Assembly: GCF_000003195.3 (NCBI RefSeq)
Contig: NC_012870.2
Span: forward strand, 17,538,501-17,602,500
Source of the DNA: Sorghum bicolor
Lineage: Eukaryota; Streptophyta; Magnoliopsida; Poales; Poaceae
Direction of reading: 5' to 3'
DNA length: 64,000 nucleotides
Position numbers and translations under genes: made by a program. Shown here one piece after another: positions 35,058-44,353 of this stretch. A model generated the notes under the pieces. It was given only the letters and a program-made list of their open reading frames with translations. It made no database searches and was not told the origin of the DNA. Each line of letters starts with the position of its first letter. Position 1 is the stretch's first letter.

Positions 35058-35998
35058 GAGCAACTCCAATGGTTTGGCAAAATAGAGTTGGCAAATCTTG
35101 TGATTTGCCAAGTGCCTAGAACATATGGCAAGTGAAATTTATTTGTTTCTCCAATGGTTTGACATTTGGGCTTGGCAAATGTTAAAAAAAAAGGCCCACA
35201 TCAACCAACAGATCAACTGTTTGTTTCATCTCCTACATCTGCTTTGGTCGTCGATCAGCCAACATCATCTCAATCACCGGGACTATCTCGTCGGGCTCCA
35301 TGATCACTGGGATGTCCTCGTCCAGGAAATCGTCAGGGATGCACGGTGCCTGCGGTGGGGGATGCACGTCGACGGCGAGCGCAGCCGCGGCGGTCGATGA
35401 GGACGCCGGGAACGTGGCGAACGCCGTGCCGTCGCAGACGCGGTCACGGTCGTCCTGATGGAACAGCGCCCACAGCGTGCTGCGCCCCCGCACGTCACAC
35501 GAACGCCGCTGCGGCTCGTCCGCCCTGGCGGCAGCAGCCGCCGCCGCTGCCGCGGCCAGAGCGTCCCCGCCACGGCCGCACGAGAACGACTTGCACCGCC
35601 GGAGGTCCGGCGGCTCGGCGGGGCCTGACGCAGACGAGCCACCGGCGGCGAATGGCCTGGCGAAGAGGGACCGGATGTAGTGGCCTGGCGTCGCGCGCGG
35701 ATGAAGGCCGGCGCAGGAGCTAGTTCCCCACGGCGGCGGCGGCTTCCTTCGTCTTCGCAGCGAGGGAAGGGGTCGCGTGAAGTCCGTGAAAATTCCTGGC
35801 GCGGGAGTGAGACGGCGGAGGCGGGAGAGGCGCGATGCCAAGCGGGCAGACGCGCGCATATTTCCGCCAACTGAGCCCGAATTTGCCAACTCCCCAAAAT
35901 TTGCCAACCCTTTTGCCAAACCATTGGAGAGAAGAATTCCCATGTTTTGCCAAAAACAAGATTTGCCAACTGTGTTTGCCAAACCATTGGAGTTGCTC
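35058..35998. mobile_element. PIF/Tourist-like element with GC-rich coding-like cargo
   Basis: Perfect inverted ends, 24 bases long, start gagcaactccaatggt, and are flanked by tta at 35055-35057 and 35999-36001. The site without it (gcctagttagttcatgg) matches the normal interior of the host MITE. The centre (about 35260-35760) is far richer in GC than the ends. No transposase is present. Confidence 0.88.
35233..35982 (-). pseudogene. Possible captured host gene fragment inside the PIF-like element
   Basis: A 249-residue open frame reads through the element on the minus strand. Its first 30 residues come from the terminal repeat and subterminal sequence, so the start is not a true gene start. 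The central and end parts look protein-like: an RCKSFSCGRGGD word, an alanine run, RSTLWALFHQDD, and the acidic C-terminus CIPDDFLDEDIPVIMEPDE. I do not recognise the family. It may be an exon piece taken from a host gene, or chance in GC-rich DNA. Confidence 0.35.
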
Positions 35999-36222
35999 TT
36001 AGTTCATGGTTAGACAATAATTACCACAAACAAACGAAAGTGCTACAGTGTCACGAAATTTTTTCCTTCGGAAACTAAACAAGGCCTCACAAGAAATTCT
36101 CTCTTAAAATAAATGGTTGGCCACTAGATAGATCAGTTTATTACTTTATTTACTTTTAATAATGGTGTGAACAATGAGCAGTCTCCACCTAGAAGAAAAG
36201 GAGAGAGAGAGTGAGAGAGAGA

Positions 36223-37365
36223 GAGTCCGATGCATAGAACAAGAACTGGATCGTCGTGTTCCCACGGGAGTAGTATTTTGAGCGGAGATGAAACTCAACG
36301 TTGCCTTTTTTTTCCACGAGCAGGATCCCTTTTTTAGTTTAAACCGTTACAAGGTGGAAGTAATTGCGCTAGCGAGACATAATCACATAAGCGCCATTAT
36401 TATTTTGCGACCACAGCGATCTCTAAGGGCCCGTTCGTTTGCAGCCCGAAATAGCCTGGAATTGTTCTGGGTCTAGAACCATTTGATAAATTGTATTGGA
36501 CTGGAATTGTTCCGGGCCGTTTCAGACCGGGAACACTTACGGACCGTAAGTTTCATCTGATGGAAAAGAAAAATGAAATAGTCTAGCGCAAAAGTAATCT
36601 GATTTGAATTATTTGACAAACTTGGTATGTATTATGCCGGAAATATACACTGTGTTCAGCCCACAAGTAATTCTCCCAAGATGAATTTTCCTTAGGAACT
36701 GCAACAACGGCACATAGTACTTGAGATTTGAGAAGAACATCCCCGAAGTCGAACCAAAACTTAATCGGTTCTGCAGGCTCCGAAGGATAACAAAACCATC
36801 ATCAGACATTAGTCCATGTGAATGTTTTGGGCTGGTCAGCATTATCAAAAGTTACCGAATAAATCAGGCAACAGAGAGGTTCTGCAAGTAATTCTCTCTT
36901 AACGTGGTACCGTATTTTATGTTACCTAACCATTGTGTTAACCAAATGGGTTCTACAAGATTTGAAGTTACCAAGCCAGACTGAAAGAGCATGAACATGC
37001 TTCTGTGTATTTCGTTGATAAAACAGTCGAGACTCAGAGATATTACATGGGATTTATAGGAGAGCCTAAGCTAGTAATAATTTTAAGAAAGGGGAAGAAT
37101 CCCAGGCAACAAGCCGGGGGGTTATTAAGAAAGGGGGAGAATCCTATGCAACAAGCCAGGGGAGAATCCAGGCATAGCCAGCAGGCACTAAACATAGTCA
37201 ACAGGCATCAAATAGAATAAACATGCTAATCACATTTCACAGTGCAAGGGTCTACTAAAGGCAGTTCGATTCCTGCCAAAACAGTACGCATTCCTCCTTG
37301 TTGCAAACAGTGGCTACAGTGAAAATGGAAGACAGCGATGATCACTCCCTCGATACTTCAGATTC
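36223..37365. repeat. Segmental duplication copy C
   Basis: It contains the blocks of both other copies in one continuous run: the copy B start (gtccgatgcatagaac at 36225), the copy A block (36363-37115) and the copy B end (37207-37357). It shows the ancestral order best. An extra 125 bp at about 36427-36550 (ggcccgttcgtttgcag to gaccgtaag) is absent from copy A and looks like an insertion bordered by taag. Confidence 0.75.
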
Positions 37366-38648
37366 AGATTAAAATTAGAGTACTTAAAATGATTCTCCTA
37401 GCACATTAATTTTTGCCCAGCCAATAGTAGTCTTTGAAGACTAGTCCAGGGCAAGATTATGGATAAATTGTCTTCACGTGAACGGCACTAGAAGACTTTC
37501 GGTTCCATGTCGGAAACTCTGAATGCAGATTTGCAAGAACGGGCCAAACTATCCTGGTCCAGGAACAAATCCAACACATCATTTTGGTGGAACTAAGATG
37601 GTAAGATGTTCTACAAGTACAAAGCAAGCTGGGCATATCAGTGCAGGTAAGGCAGGAAGCCCAGGAGTCATGAGATATGAGTATACAACACACAGTTTAC
37701 TGTACTCGCCGTTGTACATTCTACCAACAATACCAAACTCCACAACACACTAATGACTCAACATTGAAGTTACCAGTTACCAAAATTTGCACAAAACAAT
37801 GCACAGACCCATAGATCTCATAAAATTTTCAGGGTGCATGCAGCTTGGCTCGGTCCAGGGTTCAGATCACACCAAAATTTACAGGGTAGACGCAGCTCGG
37901 ATCAGTCCAGGGTTTGGTTGAATATCATACAGAGGAAGAGCATGAGCCAGAGAATCTGGGAGATCAAACTCCTCCCACAGGAACAAAGCCAGTACATCAT
38001 ATTTGTGGAAGTAGGAGTGGGTCAAACAAGACGGCAACATGATGTACAAGTACATAGAAAGTTGTACATAGCAGTTTAAGTTATTTATAACAGACAGACA
38101 AGGATCAACATTTTGCAACTCATTTTCAACTCCATTACCAGCACACACGAGCATACATACAGTTGCTCTACTCTAGATGTTGTACATTCAACCGATACCA
38201 ACTCAACAACACTCCAGTTCCTACTTAACAAAAAAAGGCTAGTTCCTACTTACCAACATCACTCTAGGTTGAACTTAGATGCCAACATGATGTACAAGTA
38301 CATAGAAAGTTTTACATACCAGTTTAAGTTATCCAACAGACAAACAGGGATCAACATGAGCATTCATACAGTTGCTCTACTCTAGATGGTGTACATTCCA
38401 CCGACACCAACTTAACAGCACTATTTACTCAACAACACTCTAGTTCCTACTTACCAAAAAGAGAAGCTATATAAGCTTTTGCACACCACAGCTAGAGGCA
38501 CATGATTATGCACAATGCTTCTGAGATCTGGCCCCGGCTTAGTGTTGGTGGGGCTGAGCAGGGGCCAGAAGTCAGAAGCACCACGCATAAGGATGGGCTG
38601 GTGAGCTGTTTATGCACGCATTACATGGCACAAACATGAGATAGCATA
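37366..38648. repeat. Diverged tandem repeats downstream of the BPS1-like gene
   Basis: Three imperfect copies of a unit of 200-250 bp lie at about 37556-37750, 37977-38229 and 38240-38455. Shared words are gatgtacaagtacatag, ctctactctagatg, gttgtacattc and ctccagttcctactt. A smaller 52-bp duplication (gcagctcgg, tccagggttt) lies at 37832-37915. Part of this may be the 3' UTR of the BPS1-like gene. Confidence 0.65.
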
Positions 38649-40004
38649 TTAAGACCTGACCTCTGCAGCAACCTTGCCCCCATCTGAAATCCTGAGATTG
38701 CAAAGTAGTGCATCACGCCCTGTAAGTACGATCTGGAAGAAGTCACCCACCCGCTTCGACAGTGAGTCCAACCCCAACCGGAGCCTTTCAGCGCTTTTCG
38801 ACATGCTGGAGATGCAGTTCAGCAGCTCCTCTCTCCTTTCCAAGCAATTGATCTCAGTGCCAACACCAGTGGCCTGCTTTGCGTTATCATCTAGGTGTCC
38901 TCTGTCACTTGTTTTATCAGGCACCATCACTTCTTTTGTATGGCCGATAGTCTTGGCATCCTCCTTGATGTCAGCTGTATCCATTCCTCCTGTAGTAATG
39001 CTTTGCAGCATGATGACTTCATGCTGACAGCTAATGTCCTCAGCCATCTTAAGATTATCCACATGGCCTCCTTCCTGGGCTGTAGTAACTGGCAGGACCA
39101 CTTCCTTTGAATGGCTAAAAGCATGAGCCAAGCTAGCATTCTCCTCTTCAAGCTGAGCAGCACAAGTCAATGCATGCAGCTGTCTAGCACATACCTCAAC
39201 ATCCTCCAGCTCTTTTACAGCTGGAACACTACCTCTGGATAGTTGAGTGCTAAGTTCCCCACTTATGGCCTTACGGAGATCAATGAAGGCCGTAGACCAA
39301 CCAAATTTCTCAGGGACATCAAACTCCACCAGTGGCTTGAAGCTACCTGACAGAACGGCTACAAGGACGCTGCAGATTAAGACTGTAACGGCCTCGATTC
39401 CATACAATGCCCGCATGAGCACTTTCCCCTTAGCAGAATGCTTAACCTTCATCAGGCAAAGGTTCCCAGAAAGCTCATGTAGCGCTGCCAAGCAGCTATC
39501 AAGCCTCGGAGACCTTTCACTTGCTCGCTCGATCCATTCCTTAAGCGACACCGCAGCTTTCTTGAGCTGCTCCTGGGATGGCATGTCGCTCCCAGAGTCC
39601 AACACATTCAGGAGATATCGCACAAGCAGCTGCCCTTGATCCAACCGAGAGAGCTCTGAGCTCAGTGCAATGCAGATGTCCAGCAGCTTCACACTGCTGT
39701 TCAGGTAAATGTCCACCCACTTCTGGTCCCAGTCCGATAAGGGCAGCTCAAGCTCAGTAATCAGGGTGGCTATATTGGTGTGCAGCTCCGATAAGCAGTC
39801 CACGGCGAGCTTCATCCATGATAGCGTGAGCACCTCTGAGGTGGCCTCTGGCTTGAGCTTCCTCAAGCTCGAGGCCAGGCCATCCTCATACGAAGCGAGG
39901 AGCTCGGTGAGCTTCGGAGACAGGTGGGCTCCTCTTGGGAAAATCATCCTGAAGGGATTCCCCACTGGAAAGAAGGACTTGTGGCCGTCGTGAGCGCGGC
40001 TCAT
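38649..40004 (-). CDS. BPS1-like: BYPASS1 (BPS1)-like protein
   Basis: One coding exon of 451 residues. The start is the ATG at 40004: a 3' splice site (ttgcag) ends 5 bases upstream at 40010, so the in-frame ATG at 40019 lies in the intron. The N-terminus (SFFPVGNPFRMIFPRG), the block LSWMKLAVDCLSELH, the block DWDQKWVDIYLNSSVKLLD and KHSAKGKVLMRALYGIEA match the Arabidopsis BPS1 family. BPS1 limits production of a root-derived mobile signal that stops shoot growth; its biochemistry is not settled. A hydrophobic stretch after MRALYG (about residues 203-222) could be a membrane segment. The protein is about 100 residues longer than Arabidopsis BPS1; the extra part lies before the C-terminal domain and includes an internal repeat (HSKEVVLP near 298, HTKEVMVP near 355). 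Confidence 0.9.
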   Translation of the reverse strand: MSRAHDGHKSFFPVGNPFRMIFPRGAHLSPKLTELLASYEDGLASSLRKLKPEATSEVLTLSWMKLAVDCLSELHTNIATLITELELPLSDWDQKWVDIYLNSSVKLLDICIALSSELSRLDQGQLLVRYLLNVLDSGSDMPSQEQLKKAAVSLKEWIERASERSPRLDSCLAALHELSGNLCLMKVKHSAKGKVLMRALYGIEAVTVLICSVLVAVLSGSFKPLVEFDVPEKFGWSTAFIDLRKAISGELSTQLSRGSVPAVKELEDVEVCARQLHALTCAAQLEEENASLAHAFSHSKEVVLPVTTAQEGGHVDNLKMAEDISCQHEVIMLQSITTGGMDTADIKEDAKTIGHTKEVMVPDKTSDRGHLDDNAKQATGVGTEINCLERREELLNCISSMSKSAERLRLGLDSLSKRVGDFFQIVLTGRDALLCNLRISDGGKVAAEVRS

Positions 40005-40009
40005 CTTCT

Positions 40010-40628
40010 CTGCAACCAAAGCAAGGCCACAGATTAGGAATTCACGTCACAGACACAACCAGTCATAAGGAAATCCTTACAGTAGCAAATAACACGAGTG
40101 TTATATTATGGTATTGATAATAGACACAACACGCGATGCTTATAGGCTGGTAGCACTCCGCAGACAGAAAAACTGCTCACGCTTCGTATCTTTTCTGGAA
40201 GAATATTTCTCGATTCAATTCAGGAAAAAAGCCTTCACCCAAAAGCTACAATACCATAGCGATACTCCCAGCACACTGGACCGCACTACATCATCAAGCG
40301 TGGTACTCCTGGAAGCTGGCTACAGTGTTTCTGATGCACCGCGTCCGCGCTCATACCCTAAAAACGCACTAGACTAGCAAAAAAATTGGGGAATATCAGA
40401 AATCCCGCTTGCAACACATGACGATAGACAGCATCAGAACCGCAGAATCCATTGGCATAGGCGCAGCAATCGAACCAATTAGAAGCTAATGCGAACATAC
40501 TGCCCACAGATTTCCCTAGAGGCCTCATCTTATTACCCCCAAAATTTGGGCGAAATCGACCCCGAAGACCCCCAGCAAGCATCAGATCGGGAGTTAAAGC
40601 TACAGCATGAGTAAAGGGATCCCCATAC
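40010..40628 (-). other. Intron in the BPS1-like 5' UTR
   Basis: The donor is cgag|gtatgggg with its first base at 40628; the acceptor ttgcag ends at 40010. The 619-bp interior has no coding sequence. Confidence 0.75.
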
Positions 40629-40800
40629 CTCGATTCGGGGACGCGCGCGGGCTCGATTCGAGGTTGATGAAGAGGGGGGTTTGCGTGGCTGTGTGCGCCT
40701 GAAGCCGCCTTCCGGTGAGGGTGCGAGCTGCGACTCTGCGAGAGAGGACAGGCTGGTGAAGGTGAGAGAGAAAAGGGGAAAGCTAGTGTGAACGTGGAAA
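40629..40800 (-). other. BPS1-like 5' UTR exon (approximate)
   Basis: This C/T-rich stretch (minus strand) without an ATG in frame ends at the donor at 40629. The upstream edge is a guess from composition. Confidence 0.5.
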
Positions 40801-41216
40801 GTTCGAGACGGCCGTTGGGAGGAGATTTTTCTTTTTCTTTTTTTGAGCGACTGGGAGGGGATATTGCTGGGTTGGGTTGGGCCCCGATGGTAGCGACCCG
40901 TTGGGCTTGGATCTCTGTTCCGCGGCGGGGCCACCAGGATCAGGGTTGGGCGGCAGCTGGACGGCTGGTTGCCGTTTGGTCGGCGTGTCTAGGCCCATTG
41001 TTTCCTTTATTTTTTATCTGTTTATAGGCCCATTGTTTATGGTGTTTCGCGCTGTGGCAAGTCATTTTCTTTCCATGATTTGCTAAAAAAAACGATTGGA
41101 TCTGGTGACGTGTCCCCACTTAATTTCTCGGCTGATACATTCGTATCCCGAGATCGTCTGAAGTTAAGGAGAGCCTGGCATTTGTGTAGTTTGATTTTGA
41201 AGCCTTGTTTTTTAGC
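40801..41216. other. Promoter side of the BPS1-like gene
   Basis: Intergenic sequence upstream of the gene. No clear TATA element or repeat is recognised. Confidence 0.35.
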
Positions 41217-41567
41217 CTCTATTCTAAATTACAAGACGTTTTAGTTTTTTTTAGACATATGTTTTTTCTATGCACATACACATCTATAGTATGTTGAGAT
41301 ACATGACAAAAACAATAGCTCTAAGGGCACTCATAATGCAAGACTCTATCACAGAGTCCAAGACACTTAATTACATATTATTTATGATATTTTGCTGATG
41401 TGGCAGCATATTTATTGAAGAAAGAGGTAGAAAAAATAAGACTTCAAGTCTTATTTAGACTCCAAGTCCACATTGTTTGAGGTAATAAATAACTTTAGAC
41501 TCTATGATAAAGTCTGCATTGTGAGTGCCCTAAGTCCCTAAAATCTTATAGTTTCGAACGGAGGGAG
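41217..41567. mobile_element. Stowaway-like MITE, split by a Tourist-like MITE
   Basis: The left part resembles ctattctaaattacaagacg and the right end is gaacggagggag followed by ta, the Stowaway pattern. The inner MITE at 41335-41530 explains the extra length. Confidence 0.6.
41335..41530. mobile_element. Tourist-like MITE, 196 bp
   Basis: The ends gggcactcataatgca and gcattgtgagtgccc are inverted repeats flanked by taa at 41332-41334 and 41531-41533. Confidence 0.88.
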
Positions 41568-41934
41568 TATGTTTCTTACCGTGCTATTATAACCTTTGAT
41601 AGCAAATCTATCTGCCAATCAATTTCAAAATCATGACCCAAGTAATATTTGAAAGATGTAGACCATGGTTTTCAATCTGCAATAACCATCAAAATATGCC
41701 TTGAGCCTTATTTTTTTCACCTGTCCCAATATAGAAAACCATGAGAGTATGCGAAAGTATCATATTGGCTACAATTTTGGGCCTAGTTGCAGTGCTTGGA
41801 TGGCTGCAAGGAAATCATACCAGCATGTTGGTTTTTGGAGACAAGAGCCATAATGTTCTTTGCATCACATGGATGACATTTTTTGTTTGTAATTTAGAAC
41901 TTGTTCTTTGTTGCTTTTGTAATACTCTCTCCGT

Positions 41935-42068
41935 TTCAAATTATAACAATTTAACTTTTTGGGTACATACATTTTGTTGGGCATCTAGATACAATGATAT
42001 GTTTAGACATATAGGAAAATAGATAAACCAAAAAAGATAAAGCAATTTGTCATTTGGAACGGAGGAAG
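41935..42068. mobile_element. Stowaway-like MITE, 134 bp
   Basis: The ends ctctctccgtttc and gaacggaggaag are inverted repeats flanked by ta on each side. Confidence 0.8.
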
Positions 42069-43470
42069 TAATTTAGAACTTGTTCTTTCACGAAGTATGA
42101 AGCGGGAACTCTTTCCGTTATCTAAAAAAATGATTTCCGTTATAGCAAAGGACTGTTTGGGTTTGGCTCGCTGCAGCCGAGTTTAAGATTAGCTCAGGCC
42201 CACTTCGCGTTTCTCACTGGCGTTGGGTCGCTGATATTATGTTTGGATTGGGTTAAAGTTCTTCTTTCAGTAGTTGGGCCGCGCCAAATGCATTTCCACC
42301 AGACGGGGATGGAAAGGGCTTTTACGCCGAGCAGGCCAATCCATCACCAGGTTGGTAGCCTGGCCCGTGAAAAACTAGCTTCCAAGTCCAAACCACCGTA
42401 TATATATATAGAAATCAGATTTGGCACCGCATGTACGTAGTACGTACGGCAATATACGACGCATTTGTTTGGTTTGGTTCGTCATTTATATCTGCATTCC
42501 TTTCTCAAAAAAGAAAGAAAAAAGTTGCGATCTCATGTGTTGGTTGCCAGGTGTACAAAATGAAGAATTCGATTTCACAATCAGCCTCCTTGTGGCTGGC
42601 GTACGTTACGTGGCCACTGAACTTGATACAAGATACGTGACCACCAAAAACCAAAAGCCCACCACTGCCCACATGCCAACCGCCATGATCACCGCAGAGA
42701 ACACAGTGTCCGGCCGGCCAGCACATTCCAATTGATCGCCGGCAGTTCGGCACTACTGCAGAGTCAGAGCTGTACACGCACCCGCACTCACTGGCTTTTC
42801 AAAACCTGCATGATGATGATGATGATGATGATAGATGATCCCGTTCGCCAACAGGTAATAATCTTGTGGCTCAAATCAAATCGATCGCCCCCGCGCGGCC
42901 GGCGATCCCAATCCGATCGAGCGATTGATTGATCGAAGCTTCACGATCACGTAGAGTCGTAGACTAATAATAAAGCAGCTATAGTAGCTGCCTCACCGGG
43001 CCGGGCTAGCTACGCTACGCTCCAGCTAGCTCGCCGTCCGGCACGGGCTCACTAGACTCGACCCCCGCCGTCACGTCGCCCGGCCGGCCGCCACTCGCCA
43101 CCACGCGTGCGTACACGCACAGCAAACTGCTATGCGACGGATGAACCTACCATTGGTGACCCTGACGCTTCCACAGGTAAAGCTAGCTAGCTAGCTAGGC
43201 CGGGTGCTGGTGCCTCGTCGTTTCATCATCGCGGCATCGATCTTGCGCTCTCGCCCCTGTTCGATCACGCCAGCCAGCCGGCGGCCTACGGCAACCGTAA
43301 TCTAATAATCTGTGCGGCGATCTGATGGATCTTTATATGTTACTCGCCTCCCAAAAGGCCAAAACCCCATCCCCGGGCCGCCACAATTCCACTACAGCGG
43401 TCGTTCATTTAAAATGAACTCAACAAACGATTTAACTCCGACACAGTGTAGGAGCATCCGCTGATTTCGT
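42069..43470. other. Intergenic DNA with microsatellites
   Basis: (TGA)n lies at 42811-42832 and a (GCTA)n run at about 43180-43197. No supported gene. Confidence 0.5.
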
Positions 43471-44353
43471 GCTGACGTCACTTTTAAAAAATGAAACATT
43501 TATTTAAATTTGCTATAACTTTTAAACGGTTTATCCATTTTCAATTCTGTCTGCACCGGTGTTTTCTGCGCGACGATACTAACAAAACTAGATCCCACTT
43601 ATATATGTTTCGAAAAACTTTATTTTAGTATAATTTATCCGTACTAAGTACTTATAACATATAAGTTATAACTATAACTTAGTTGCACAAGTTATACGAA
43701 AAAATTATGTACATAAATTATGTTTTATAACTTTTGTGTTTCTAAATTGTAGTATAAGTTATAAGTTAACTCTTTCCCTTGTGCGTTAATAACTTTTTAT
43801 GTTTGCACTGGCATAAGCTATAAGTTTAATTTATTCTTTTGTGTTTAATAACTTGTGTATGTACATAGGTAGTTCTATATAACTTGTCTACATAAGTTAC
43901 TATGATAAGTTATTTCATATAACTTTTGTACTCAACTTATGTGTTATAAGTTAGTACACATAAATTACTACTAAAAATATTTTTTTTAAAATAAATGCAA
44001 TTAGGGTCTATTTTTATTCGTCTCGTCGCGTAGAACAAGACGGTATTGTTCCTTTATGTTTAACCTTTATGTTTAATAACTCTTTGTAAATAAGTTGTGT
44101 TTTGATAACTCTTGAGTTGAAGTTTTTCATATAAGTTATATGTTATAAGTTATATATTATAAGTTAGTACGCATAAATTATTATTAGAAAAAAAATCTTC
44201 GAAATATATACAAGTGGGATCTAGTTTTATTCATCTTATCGCGTAGAACACACTGGTGCAGACGGAATTAAAAATAAATGTACCATTCAAAAGTTATAGT
44301 AATTTAAAATAAATATTTTCTTTTGCTCTGTATGCGTCAGCGCTGACATCAGC
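43471..44353. mobile_element. Foldback-like element with long inverted arms
   Basis: The left arm (about 43471-43620) and the right arm (about 44190-44353) are imperfect inverted repeats over some 150 bases, sharing gcgcgacgat or cgcgataagat, aaactagatcccac and gtctgcacc words. The centre is AT-rich with many copies of ataacttataagttat-type words, and a partial third copy of the arm is at about 44005-44048. No coding sequence. Confidence 0.7.

Larger units (their letters stand above)
34900..36086. mobile_element. MITE (tca target duplication) split by a PIF/Tourist-like element
   Basis: The ends ggccttgtttac and aaactaaacaaggcc are flanked by tca at 34897-34899 and 36087-36089. Removing the inner 941-bp element and its tta duplicate leaves a MITE of 243 bp, the same size as the copies at 20702 and 49322. 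Confidence 0.88.

Noticed and set aside
40005..40019. Start codon of the BPS1-like gene at 40019
   Set aside because: A 3' splice site lies between 40019 and the ATG at 40004, and the family N-terminus begins at the latter.
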